Part shown: positions 1 through 8,414 of the stretch, piece by piece
How the letters are laid out: every line of letters starts with the position of its first letter
Numbering within the stretch: position 1 is the stretch's first letter
Origin: Sphingobium xanthum
GTDB taxonomy: Bacteria > Pseudomonadota > Alphaproteobacteria > Sphingomonadales > Sphingomonadaceae
Direction: 5' to 3'
Length of the DNA: 64,000 nt
Assembly (NCBI RefSeq): GCF_019737615.1
Contig: NZ_JAHKKS010000012.1
Coordinates: 55,979-119,978 of the forward strand
The notes under the pieces: model-generated
Databases searched by the model: none
Told to the model about the DNA's origin: nothing
The model's input: the letters and a program-made list of their open reading frames with translations, nothing else
Translations under genes and position numbers: made by a program

Positions 1-1
1 G

Positions 2-1150
2 GAACTGCGCCTGTCCGGCGAAATCCAGACGCTCGCGGACTGGACGCTGGGCGGGTTCTACTATCATGCCAGCGGCTCGTCGGGCGGGCGCGTCAACATT
101 CCCGGCGGCCTCGCGCCGGGCGGTGGCGGGCTCAATCTGGACATCCTCTTCCATGATCCGGTGAAGACCGAGTCCAAGTCCGTGTTCGCGCATCTCGTGC
201 TGCACCCGATCGAGGGACTGAACGTGACCGGCGCGGTCCGCTACACGGACGACAGCAAGAAGTTCACCTTCAACCGCCTCGACCCCAATGGAAGCCCGCA
301 CCCGCTCCTGGGCGCGCTGGTCAACTTCCCGGTGACCTATGCCGGCGACCGCATCGACTATCGCATCGGCGCGGACTATCGCTGGTCGGACGACTTCATG
401 ACCTATGCGCAGGTTTCGACCGGCTACAAGGGCGGCGGCGTCAACCCGCGCCCCTTCTTCACCTCGCAGGCGATCCCTTACAATCCCGAGACGCTGACTG
501 CGTATGAAGCGGGCTTCAAGAGCCAGTTCGCGGACCGTCGCGTCAACTTCAACGGCGCCGTGTTCTTCAACAAGTACAAGGATTTCCAGAGCACGCTGCG
601 GGCCTGCGACTCCATCTCTCCGTTCCCCGGCGCGCCCTGCGCGCAGTCCACCAATGTCGGCGACGCGGAGATCACGGGTGTCGAGGCCGAGCTGTTCGCG
701 GAACCGGTCGATGGACTGCGCTTCGACGGATCGGTCGGTTATCTGGACTTCAAATATACGCGCGTGAACCCGGCGACCGGCATCTCGCTCGCGATGAAGA
801 ACGTCTATACGCCCGAATGGACGGCGGCAGCCGGCATTCAATATGAAATCCCCATCGGCGACGCGGGATCGATCACGCCGAGATTCGACCTCAGCTATCG
901 GTCACGGGTCGAGGCGGACGCGATCAACAGCGCGATCAGCTCGCTGCCGGGCCGCACTCTGCTCGATGCCAAGATTACCTGGCGCAGCGAGGGCGGCGAC
1001 TGGGAAGCGAAGCTCGCGGTGAGCAACCTCGCGGACAAATTCTACTATAACTCGATCTTCGCCCTGCAGAACGCGCCCTATTTCACCGGCGTTGGGGTGC
1101 TCGGCGCGCCGCGCACCGTCATGTTCTCGATCAAACGCAATTTCGACTGA
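2..1150 (+). CDS. TonB-dependent receptor, C-terminal part (5' end outside window)
   Basis: The reading frame is open from the first bases of the window, so this is the C-terminal ~382 residues of an outer-membrane TonB-dependent receptor. The translation shows alternating beta-strand segments typical of the 22-strand barrel, with recognisable receptor phrases such as YAQVSTGYKGGGVNPRP, YNPETLTAYEAGFKSQF and VGDAEITGVEAEL, and it ends near an aromatic residue (KRNFD). Such receptors import large or scarce substrates using TonB energy. The Rieske oxygenase gene starts only 19 bp downstream on the same strand, so uptake and catabolism of one substrate are probably co-transcribed. The plug domain and TonB box lie outside the window, so the substrate cannot be guessed. 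Confidence 0.93.
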   Translation, partial: ELRLSGEIQTLADWTLGGFYYHASGSSGGRVNIPGGLAPGGGGLNLDILFHDPVKTESKSVFAHLVLHPIEGLNVTGAVRYTDDSKKFTFNRLDPNGSPHPLLGALVNFPVTYAGDRIDYRIGADYRWSDDFMTYAQVSTGYKGGGVNPRPFFTSQAIPYNPETLTAYEAGFKSQFADRRVNFNGAVFFNKYKDFQSTLRACDSISPFPGAPCAQSTNVGDAEITGVEAELFAEPVDGLRFDGSVGYLDFKYTRVNPATGISLAMKNVYTPEWTAAAGIQYEIPIGDAGSITPRFDLSYRSRVEADAINSAISSLPGRTLLDAKITWRSEGGDWEAKLAVSNLADKFYYNSIFALQNAPYFTGVGVLGAPRTVMFSIKRNFD

Positions 1151-1169
1151 GCCGAGGAGGTCTCGACCC

Positions 1170-2219
1170 ATGTATCCCTTCAAGGACGGCTGCTACGCGC
1201 CGCGCAACGGCTGGTATGTCGCGGCTTTCAATCATGAGGTGAAGCGCGAACTACTCTCGCGCTGGATCCTCAACGAGCCGGTTGTGCTCTATCGCACTGA
1301 AGCAGGCGAGCCGGTCGCGCTGGACGGGCGCTGCCCGCACCGGCACTTCCCGCTCGGCAAGAGCTGCCTCATCGGCGACGAGATCCAGTGCCTCTATCAC
1401 GGCATCACCTTTGGCCCGGACGGCAAATGCACGCGCGTCCCCTCGCAGACGCATGTGCCGCAGACCTACAAGGTGAAGAAATATCCGGTCGTCGAGCATG
1501 GGCTGTGGCTGTTCATCTGGCCGGGCGACCCGGAGTTGGCGGACCCGGCCCTGCTGCCCGATCTGGAGCCGAGCGGATGGAGCGATCCCGAGTTTCGCTT
1601 CCAGCCCTTCTATTCGCTGGAAGTAGAGGGCCGCTATCAGTTGCTCAACGACAATCTGCTCGACCTGACACACCTCGCTTTCCTGCACGGCACCAGCATT
1701 GGCGTCGCAGGCAATGCAGAGGCGCCGGAGGAACGCGTGGAACTCGCGCATGTGCTCAAGAGCCGGCGGAACATGCGGAACGTGCCGATCATGGCGACGC
1801 AGCGCGGCCGGTTCGACTATGACGGGCCGGTCGACCGGCTGGCGGGAATGGATTTCTATCTCCCCGGCTTCCACGCCGGGCTCGACGAGATGCGCATCCC
1901 CGAAGATCATCCGACGCGCGGCGGGGAGCGGCTGACCTGCCACCGCGTGTTCCACGCCGTAACGCCGGCCAGGCTCAACAGCTGCAACTACTTCTTCGGC
2001 ATGGGCGGCATCATGAGCGACGAGGAGTTCGATGCGACGCGCGAGCATCTCTGGCCGGTGATCGAGGAAGATGCGATGGCGACGCGGGAAATCGAGGCAA
2101 TGCTGAGCACGCTCGGCTATTATCCCGACGAGCTCATGCTGAAGAGCGACACCGGCGCCGTGCAGGGCCGCCGCCGACTTCAGGCCATGATGGACGCCGA
2201 AGGGCAAGTCGCGCGGTGA
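1170..2219 (+). CDS. Rieske non-heme iron oxygenase, VanA-like (ring-hydroxylating or O-demethylating)
   Basis: 349 residues. The start at 1170 is chosen because GAGGAGG lies about 9 bp upstream; the open frame reaches further 5' only by overlapping the receptor gene. The Rieske [2Fe-2S] ligands are clear: C55-P-H57 and C74-L-Y-H77. The mononuclear iron site follows as NDNLLDLTHLAFLH (D165, H168, H173). Size and motifs fit the vanillate O-demethylase oxygenase (VanA) class of Rieske oxygenases, which need a separate reductase; none is encoded nearby. Substrates in this class are methoxylated aromatics and related rings. The gene sits between a TonB receptor and a MetE-like methyltransferase, which is compatible with demethylation of an aromatic ether, though this is inference. 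Confidence 0.9.
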   Translation: MYPFKDGCYAPRNGWYVAAFNHEVKRELLSRWILNEPVVLYRTEAGEPVALDGRCPHRHFPLGKSCLIGDEIQCLYHGITFGPDGKCTRVPSQTHVPQTYKVKKYPVVEHGLWLFIWPGDPELADPALLPDLEPSGWSDPEFRFQPFYSLEVEGRYQLLNDNLLDLTHLAFLHGTSIGVAGNAEAPEERVELAHVLKSRRNMRNVPIMATQRGRFDYDGPVDRLAGMDFYLPGFHAGLDEMRIPEDHPTRGGERLTCHRVFHAVTPARLNSCNYFFGMGGIMSDEEFDATREHLWPVIEEDAMATREIEAMLSTLGYYPDELMLKSDTGAVQGRRRLQAMMDAEGQVAR

Positions 2220-2238
2220 TGACGATGAGGAGAGACAT

Positions 2239-3393
2239 ATGAGCCGCATATTGACCACGCATGTCGGCGCGCTTCCCGGACCGGAGGACGTCTGGCACGT
2301 GGCCGGCGCGTCGAAGGCCCGACGCGAGGAAGCGGTCGCCGAAGTCGTGGCGAAGCAGCGCGCGGCGGGCGTCGACATCGTCAACGAGGGCGAGCTGACC
2401 AAGGTCGGCAGCTGGTCGACCTTCATGCGCAAGCGGCTGAGCGGGTTCGAGGTGGCCGACGAGCAGCAGACCGAGGAGATCAACGTCCGCGCGCTCTACA
2501 GCTCGATTGATCGCGAGGAATTCGCCGAATTCTACGCGGCCGCCAATGCGCGCGGAACCTTGTTCGAGCAGACCGGCACGGCCAAGCAGTTCGAGGGATC
2601 GGATCTGCGCGCACGGGTCTGCACCGCGCCGATCACTTATGTCGGCCAGGAGACGATCGCCGACGCCATTGCGGCGCTCAAGGCGGGGCTTGGTGACCAT
2701 CCCGCCGATCAGGCCTTCCTGACGACGGTGGCGCCAGCCAGCTTCGAGCCCGGCGTCGGCAATGCCTATTATGACAGCGAGGAAGCCTTCCTCTACGCGA
2801 TCGCTGATGCGCTCGCGGTCGAATATCGCGCAATCATCGATGCCGGGTTCATCCTGCAGGTGGACGATGCCTATATCCCCGCACTCTGGGAAAGCATCGG
2901 CGTGCGTGTCGGCCTCGAGGAATATCGCAAGTTCGTCTCGTTGCGCATGGACGTGCTCAATCACGCGCTGAAGGGCTTGCCGCAGGACCGGGTGCGCTAT
3001 CATCTATGCTGGGGCTCGTGGCACGGGCCGCATGTCCATGACCTGCCGCTGGCCGACATCATCGACATGCTGCTGCGCGTCGATGCGGGCGGCTATCTGA
3101 TCGAGTCCGCCAATGTGCGGCACGAGCATGAATGGCGCGTCTGGGAAGAGACCGGACTGCCGGCGGGCAAGGTGCTGATCCCCGGCGTGGTGAGCCATGC
3201 GACGACGCTGGTCGAGCATCCGCAGCTGGTGGCGGATCGGCTGGTGCGTTTCGGCAAGATCCTCGGACCGGAGAATATCATCGCCTCGACCGACTGCGGC
3301 CTCGGCTCGCGGTGTCACCCGCAGATTGTCTGGGCCAAGCTCAAGGCGCTGTCCGAAGGGGCTGCGCTGGCGAGCAAGGCTCTGTTTGCCTGA
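2239..3393 (+). CDS. Cobalamin-independent methionine synthase (MetE C-terminal domain) family protein
   Basis: 384 residues, about the size of the single-domain MetE C-terminal family rather than full-length MetE (~750). It opens with the family phrase TTHVGALPGPEDVW. Likely zinc ligands are visible: His and Cys in YHLCWGSWHGPH, Glu in LIESAN and Cys in STDCGLG. Members include methionine synthase relatives and thiol alkyltransferases such as epoxyalkane:coenzyme M transferase, all transferring an alkyl group to a thiol through zinc. It follows the Rieske gene by 19 bp with GAGGAGAGACAT just upstream of the ATG, so the two are probably co-expressed. A role in handling the methyl or alkyl group of the oxygenase substrate is plausible but unproven. 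Confidence 0.85.
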   Translation: MSRILTTHVGALPGPEDVWHVAGASKARREEAVAEVVAKQRAAGVDIVNEGELTKVGSWSTFMRKRLSGFEVADEQQTEEINVRALYSSIDREEFAEFYAAANARGTLFEQTGTAKQFEGSDLRARVCTAPITYVGQETIADAIAALKAGLGDHPADQAFLTTVAPASFEPGVGNAYYDSEEAFLYAIADALAVEYRAIIDAGFILQVDDAYIPALWESIGVRVGLEEYRKFVSLRMDVLNHALKGLPQDRVRYHLCWGSWHGPHVHDLPLADIIDMLLRVDAGGYLIESANVRHEHEWRVWEETGLPAGKVLIPGVVSHATTLVEHPQLVADRLVRFGKILGPENIIASTDCGLGSRCHPQIVWAKLKALSEGAALASKALFA

Positions 3394-3451
3394 TACTTTC
3401 GACCGTCGCCACTCGCAATATATCGATGGTTGAAGTGAGCCGGCTCGCTGA

Positions 3452-3562
3452 TTGGCTGGTCATGCCCCGAACGACGATCTGATCGTGAAGGCCAGTCTCG
3501 GCGCCCGGCGCATCGCGGCAGGCGGCTTCGACAGCCGGTTCACGCGGGATGACTATGCCTGA
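3452..3562 (+). pseudogene. Possible gene remnant, C-terminal scrap
   Basis: An open stretch of 36 codons between two stops reads LAGHAPNDDLIVKASLGARR and ends GGFDSRFTRDDYA. It has protein-like composition but no start with a ribosome site and no family that I recognise. Its end overlaps the broken end of the TonB receptor remnant on the other strand, which suggests a deletion joint at about 3556-3562. It may equally be chance. The rest of 3394-3552 shows nothing else. Confidence 0.22.
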
Positions 3563-4002
3563 TTGGCGCCTGCGGAGCGCGCAAGATGGACGCCGTCGAG
3601 ATACACGCCGACCGCCGGGTCGATATTGAAGGGGAAGTCATTGGAACCGATGCCGCGAATGGTCGCACCGAGCCTGCGGTGGAACCGGAAAGGGGCGTGC
3701 TGGGATCGAGCGTGACGTTGGGGGCGATTCCGGACAGGACGGAGACGTCCGAGACGGCGCACTCCTTCAGGGCGCTGGATGTGAAAGCGCTGATGGCGAT
3801 CGGGACATCCTGCACGTTCTCGGCGCGCTTCTGCGCCGTCACGACGATTTTCTGAATGCCGCCTTCCGGGCCTTCGTCATGAGACCCCTGCGCCTGCGCG
3901 AGCGCCGGTCCCGCCAGCAGAGCTCCGGCCGATGCTGCGGCGATGCCTCGCCACCAAGGCTTGCCGTTTCGAGCGATGCCGGTTGGCAGACAGGTACGCC
4001 AT
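3553..4002 (-). pseudogene. TonB-dependent receptor N-terminus, frameshifted and truncated
   Basis: On the minus strand three overlapping frames together spell the first ~150 residues of a TonB-dependent receptor. Frame one gives a signal peptide ending ALLAGPALAQAQ, then GGIQKIVVTAQKRAENVQ, DVPIAISAF and ending near TPLSGSTAG. A second frame continues LGATIRGIGSNDFPFNIDPA and VGVYLDGVHLARSAGANQ, then hits TAG at 3553. An ATG at 4002 overlaps the stop of the aldo/keto reductase but lies in yet another frame, so the signal-peptide region is also shifted. The plug end and the whole barrel are missing. The original gene was probably the downstream partner of the aldo/keto reductase in an operon. 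Confidence 0.85.
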
Positions 4003-4886
4003 CAGGCAAGCTCGATCAGATCTTCTTCCGTCAGAACCACGCCTCCAGCGGCGACATTCTCTTCCAGATGAGCGACCGATCCAGTTCCAGGGATCGCGAT
4101 CATGACCGGCGACAGCGCCAGTAGCCATGCTAAAGCGATCTGGTTTACGGTCGCGCCATGCCGACTTGCCACTCGCGCGAGACGGCCGTCGTCGATCGTC
4201 GTGGTCCCTCCGCCCAGCGGGAAAAACGGACTGAACGCGATATTGCTGGCCTCGCAGGCCTTCAGCAGCGCCAGGTCGTTCCGCTATGCAATGTGGAAAT
4301 TGTTCTGAACGGCCGCCACCGGGGCAATCGAGCGTGCTTCCTCGAGATGGTCGATATCGATATTGCTGATTCCGAAGTGACGGATCAGACCTTCCTCGCA
4401 AAGGGCGGCCAATGCTTCGAAACGCTCCGCCAAAGACTCGCCATGGGGCACTTCCATCAATCCGATGCGCAGGTAGACGAGGTCGAGGCAGTCCAGTCCA
4501 AGGCTCTGCAAATTTTCCTCGACCAGCTTCCGCATGTCGGCGCCCTTGCCATGAGTGAAGCTGCCGTCGGGGAGGAAGACCGGCCCGACCTTGGTGGCGA
4601 TCACCAGGTCTGAAGGGTAGGGAGAAAGGGCTTCGTGGATGAGCGTGTTGGCGCGAACCGTTCCGTCGCCGCTGCGATAGAAGTCAGCGGTGTCTATGAG
4701 AGTGACGCCTAGTTCCACTGCCCTACGCAAGACCGCGCGGCCGGTTGCCGGATCGCGGGACGGACCGCGAAATCCGTTCGTCGGCAGGCGCATCGCTCCG
4801 AACGCGATGCGATTGACGGAAATCTCACCGCCGAGGAGGAAGGCTGCTGATCTGCGAGACTGCATGCTAGGCACTCCAAGTTTCAT
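4002..4886 (-). pseudogene. Aldo/keto reductase interrupted by an amber codon
   Basis: 294 codons on the minus strand form one continuous aldo/keto reductase frame except for a TAG at 4284-4286 (codon 201). Before it: VNRIAFGAMRLP, the Asp/Tyr pair of the active site in LIDTADFYRSGDG, Lys in VIATKVG, and YLRIGLMEVPHGES where the usual His of the tetrad is not present (as in the YdbC-like subgroup). After it the frame resumes with RNDLALLKACEASNIAFSPF and TVNQIALAWLLALSPVM, then IPGTGSVAHLEEN, which form the NADP-binding C-terminus. One base change (TAC or similar to TAG) explains the stop. A truncated 200-residue product would lack the cofactor site. Suppression or sequencing error cannot be excluded. 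Confidence 0.82.
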
Positions 4887-4955
4887 CCATCATGCGCCGG
4901 ACAGCGATGGGCGGGCTCCAGCCCCGCTTCCTGACACTGCGAAACGCCTCGGCGT

Positions 4956-5897
4956 TCAGGCCGGCACGGGAAATGTGAGCACGGTCCTGCCTGCGGGTCG
5001 GTCGCCACTTTCAGCCTCGGCAAGGGCCGACAGGACCTTAGTGAATGGCGCATAGCGCCCGATGGACGGCCGCAGCTGCCCTTCCCCGGCGGCGTGGGCG
5101 ATCGCCGGCAGATGCTTCAATCCCATGGACGCAAAGGCCAGCTTGTAGCGCCGCGAAAACATTCCCCGGAGCATCCTTCCGGGCGTCACGTTGATATCGA
5201 CGAAGACGCCGCCGGGGTTGAGCATCGTCAGCCCCTGGCCCACGCCCAAGGTTCCCAGCGTATCGAAAATGGCATCGAAATTCCCGTCTCGCGCGTAGGC
5301 GTCCGGATCGGAATAATCGAAAATCGCTTCTATGCCTGCGGCTTTGACGCTTTCTCGCGAGGCTTTGCCGCAGGATCCGGATACATGGGCACCATGGGCA
5401 ATCGCCAGTTGAACGGCAAAGGCGCCGACCGCGCCGCTGCACCCGTTGATGAAGATGCGCGATCCGGCATCGATCCCTGCCCTGTCCAGAACCGCCACCC
5501 ATGCGGTCATGGCCGGGATAGGCAGGCAGGCCGCTTCGCTGAACGAAAGCTTTGCCGGCTTCTTCGCCAGGTTCGCGGCGCTCACGATGACGGCTCCGGC
5601 GAAGGCGCCCGATCGTCTGAAATCGGTCGTACCGAACACCTCGTCACCAACAACCAGGTCCGTCACGCCACCGCCGACGGCCTCTACGACGCCCGCAAAG
5701 TCAGTTCCCATGGCTTTGGGAAAGCGCCTGCCGGTCAGCATCTTCATGACCCCCTGGCGGAGTTTCCAATCCAGAGGATTGACCGCGGCGGCTCGGACGG
5801 TAACTCGCACTTCGCCGCTCCCCGGTTCAGGCAGGGCGAATTCCCCTATGTACATTTCTTCTGGCCCGCCGTGGCGGTCATATTGCACACGCTGCAT
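4956..5897 (-). CDS. NADP-dependent quinone-reductase-like oxidoreductase (zinc-free MDR family)
   Basis: 313 residues with the GroES-like N-terminal domain (AAAVNPLDWKLRQGVMK, MGTDFAGVVEAVG) and a Rossmann domain with GCSGAVGAFAVQLA. Catalytic zinc ligands are absent, so it belongs with quinone oxidoreductases and enoyl or alkenal reductases that reduce carbon-carbon double bonds or quinones using NADPH. It is divergent from the TetR gene at 5984 across 86 bp, a standard arrangement for a repressor and its target. The substrate is not evident. Confidence 0.88.
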   Translation of the reverse strand: MQRVQYDRHGGPEEMYIGEFALPEPGSGEVRVTVRAAAVNPLDWKLRQGVMKMLTGRRFPKAMGTDFAGVVEAVGGGVTDLVVGDEVFGTTDFRRSGAFAGAVIVSAANLAKKPAKLSFSEAACLPIPAMTAWVAVLDRAGIDAGSRIFINGCSGAVGAFAVQLAIAHGAHVSGSCGKASRESVKAAGIEAIFDYSDPDAYARDGNFDAIFDTLGTLGVGQGLTMLNPGGVFVDINVTPGRMLRGMFSRRYKLAFASMGLKHLPAIAHAAGEGQLRPSIGRYAPFTKVLSALAEAESGDRPAGRTVLTFPVPA

Positions 5898-5983
5898 AAC
5901 GTCCTCGACTCTGTCTCTGTTCGACTGATATATTGCATAGAGTGCGATTTTACAATGAGTGTAATTTTGAGATTTGCCCAGAC
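5898..5983. promoter_or_regulatory. Divergent promoter region between the MDR gene and the TetR gene
   Basis: 86 bp that are AT-rich compared with both flanking genes, holding the only room for both promoters. A loosely palindromic stretch around 5935-5968 begins ATTGCA and ends GTAAT, with the repeated word GAGTG in it. This is a candidate TetR operator, but the symmetry is weak. Confidence 0.35.
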
Positions 5984-6571
5984 ATGATTCAGCACCGTTC
6001 CGATCAGGAAGGCTTGCGGCAGAGAAAGCGGCGCGAAACGCTTCAGCGCATTACGGAGTCGGCCCTCCGGCTGTTTGCGGACAGGGGTTATGAAGCAACG
6101 ACATTGGACGCCATCGCCGATGCGTCCGGCATCTCGCGGCGGACTTTCTTCTACTATTTCAAGTCGAAGGAGGAGATATTAGCTGCTTGGCAGAAAGGCT
6201 TGCCCGAGGCATTTCGTGCAGCCATCATGAGGGAGTCCCCGGATCAGTCGCCGATCGATGCCGTCCGCAACGCGCATCTGGGGCTGCTCACGCATTACGA
6301 TGCCGCCCGCGCCCTGATCATCGACAGGATCATCCGTTCCAGCGACCTGCTCCGGGCAAGCAATCAGATGAAATATCTGGAACTGGAGCGAGCGGCTTTT
6401 GAAGCGCTATGCGAACGCTGGCCCCAGAAAACGCGCGAGGAATTGCGTGTGACCGCTATGGTATCTGTGGGCGCACTCCGTCTCGCGATCGACGCTTGGG
6501 CCGAGGAAGATGGACGGAGACCGCTCGAAGACCATCTGGCGGAAGCGTTCGTCCATTTAAAAATCAAATGA
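5984..6571 (+). CDS. TetR/AcrR family transcriptional regulator
   Basis: 195 residues from the ATG at 5984; an upstream in-frame ATG at 5933 would add 17 residues lying in the promoter and is less likely. The N-terminal helix-turn-helix is typical: ITESALRLFADRGYEATTLD, AIADASGISRRTFFYYFKSK. The C-terminal ligand domain is not assignable. It probably represses the divergent MDR gene at 4956-5897 and itself, inducer unknown. Confidence 0.9.
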   Translation: MIQHRSDQEGLRQRKRRETLQRITESALRLFADRGYEATTLDAIADASGISRRTFFYYFKSKEEILAAWQKGLPEAFRAAIMRESPDQSPIDAVRNAHLGLLTHYDAARALIIDRIIRSSDLLRASNQMKYLELERAAFEALCERWPQKTREELRVTAMVSVGALRLAIDAWAEEDGRRPLEDHLAEAFVHLKIK

Positions 6572-6683
6572 ACGAAATCCTGGATTTCCGGGTCTTGTTT
6601 CCTTGCGACGTCGCGGATGAAAAAGGCGAAATCCCGCGTCGAGCTTCGGGAATGGTGATAATGAAACGAGCCTCGATGCCGCC

Positions 6684-7607
6684 CTAGTGCTGAACTCGCC
6701 AGCGGCTCGGCGTGGTGCCGAAGCGCTGGCGGAAACATCGGGTGAAATAGCCGCTTTCGCTGAAACCGAGTTCGAAGGCGACGTCTGTGATGCTCATCTT
6801 TGGATGGACGGACAGCATCTCGGACGCACGGGCGAGACGGCGGGCCAGGATGTAACCACTCGGCGTCGTTCCCATACCTGCGAAGATATTCTGCACCGTA
6901 CGGACTGATACACCCAATTCAGCCGCGATGGTGGCCGAGCCGAGGGCGGGTTCGCCAAGGCAGGTCTCGATCACGCGCAAGGCGCGCTCGCGCTGCGCGT
7001 GCGCGCCGTCGAGCGACACATTCGCACCGCGCACCGCAAGCCCGATGAGGTCGAGGAGAACGTCCGCGATGCCTTGCTGCCAATCCGGCTCGGCATTGCT
7101 CTGATCCCCCTGCTGCCAGAGCGACAGGAAGAAATTGTGCATGAGCCGACTGCCCGCCGCCGCGCCGGAAATTCGCCGCGCGATCAGGTCATCGAGCCCG
7201 TCGATGCGGGGTTCTAGGGCGGGGCGGGGGATTTCGACGACGAGGAATTCGTGACTGCTCAGGTCGAGTCGGTAGGGCGACGCGGTGCTGCACAGGGAAA
7301 AGTCGCCGGTCGACAGCTCCGCGATCCGGCCGCGCTGCTGATGGCTGCCGTGGCCGCGATGCAGCAGATGCAGCACGATGCCCTCCGGCTCGTCGCGGCC
7401 GGGCTTGCGCGTGACGACCGATGCGTTGGCGCGCGGCCGGATCATCGTCAGCGCGCCGAGGCGCCAGCGCAGCATTTCCGCGCGAAAGCCGTCGCCGCGC
7501 TCATCCACGCTCGTGCCGGGATAGGTCTCGTCCGTCAGCCGGTTCCAATATTCGAGGCGCTCGCTGGGCCGGATCTGATCCGTGGCGAAACGTTCGATCG
7601 TGCCCAT
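6684..7607 (-). CDS. AraC family transcriptional regulator
   Basis: 307 residues. The N-terminal ~190 residues form an AraC-binding-like (FeaR/NdpR-type) sensor with LEYWNRLTDETYPGTSVDE. The C-terminal ~100 residues hold the two helix-turn-helix motifs: ATIAAELGVSVRTVQNIFAG and ITDVAFELGFSESGYFTRCF, followed by RQRFGTTPSRWR. It precedes the SDR-BVMO-P450 set in the opposite direction of reading order (it lies downstream of the SDR on the same strand), so it is the natural candidate activator of that catabolic cluster. The effector is unknown. Confidence 0.92.
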   Translation of the reverse strand: MGTIERFATDQIRPSERLEYWNRLTDETYPGTSVDERGDGFRAEMLRWRLGALTMIRPRANASVVTRKPGRDEPEGIVLHLLHRGHGSHQQRGRIAELSTGDFSLCSTASPYRLDLSSHEFLVVEIPRPALEPRIDGLDDLIARRISGAAAGSRLMHNFFLSLWQQGDQSNAEPDWQQGIADVLLDLIGLAVRGANVSLDGAHAQRERALRVIETCLGEPALGSATIAAELGVSVRTVQNIFAGMGTTPSGYILARRLARASEMLSVHPKMSITDVAFELGFSESGYFTRCFRQRFGTTPSRWRVQH

Positions 7608-7628
7608 CTCGTTCTCTCCCTCGCGACC

Positions 7629-8414
7629 TTATCCGGCGCTCGGCACGGTCCAGCCGCCATCGACCTTGAATTGGCTGCCGGTCACGTATCGCGCGTCCTC
7701 GCTCGCCAGAAAGGCGATCATCGCGGCGACATCCTCCGGCTCGCCGCGCGCGCCGAACGGAATGTCGGCGCATATGGCGGCCTCGGCCTCGGCGGGGCTC
7801 GCTCCCGTCATCGCGGCATAGCTTTCAACGATGCTGTCGGTCATGCGGGTGCGAATGACACCCGGATGCACGGAATTGCAGCGCACTTGCTTGCCGTCGC
7901 GCGCACCCACGATCGCCAGCGTCCGGGTGAGCTGCTCGACGCCGGCCTTGCTGATGCCATAGGCCAGACCGGACGGCGACGCCATGAACGACACGGCCGA
8001 GGAAATGTTGACGATGCTGCCCGAACCGATGGCCATCATGTGCCGCATCACGGTCATGCAGCCGAGAAATGTGCCATCGAGATTGACCGACAGCACGTTG
8101 CGGTAATTCTCGTAGCTCGTCTCGAGACCGCCTTCGGCGATATTGCCCTCGATACCGGCGGCATTGACCAGCACGTCGATCCGCCCCGCAATCTCCAGCG
8201 CGCGGTCGACGACGGTGCGCCATTCGGCCTCGCTCGAGACGTCGTGCGACAGGAACAAGCCGCCGGTTTCCCGCGCCAGCGCCTCGCCGGCCGCCCGGGC
8301 AAGATCGGTGATGACGACCCGCGCCCCCTCGCTCGCCAGACGGCGCACCGTCGCGCCGCCCAGGCCGCCCGCGCCACCGGTGACGATCGCGACCTTGCCG
8401 GCGAACCTGCTCAT
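7629..8414 (-). CDS. Short-chain dehydrogenase/reductase (SDR)
   Basis: 261 residues with the classical SDR cofactor motif TGGAGGLG near residue 12, NAAG at ~90, the catalytic Ser in INISSAVSF and the YGISK catalytic Tyr/Lys. Asp in ITDLARAAG after the second strand suggests NAD rather than NADP. The start overlaps the end of the BVMO gene by 4 bp, so translation is probably coupled. In this setting the likely job is oxidation of a secondary alcohol to the ketone used by the Baeyer-Villiger monooxygenase. Confidence 0.92.
   Translation of the reverse strand: MSRFAGKVAIVTGGAGGLGGATVRRLASEGARVVITDLARAAGEALARETGGLFLSHDVSSEAEWRTVVDRALEIAGRIDVLVNAAGIEGNIAEGGLETSYENYRNVLSVNLDGTFLGCMTVMRHMMAIGSGSIVNISSAVSFMASPSGLAYGISKAGVEQLTRTLAIVGARDGKQVRCNSVHPGVIRTRMTDSIVESYAAMTGASPAEAEAAICADIPFGARGEPEDVAAMIAFLASEDARYVTGSQFKVDGGWTVPSAG

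Noticed and set aside
5935..5968. Strong TetR operator in the MDR/TetR gap
   Set aside because: Only a weak partial dyad is present; kept as a low-confidence region, not a defined site.
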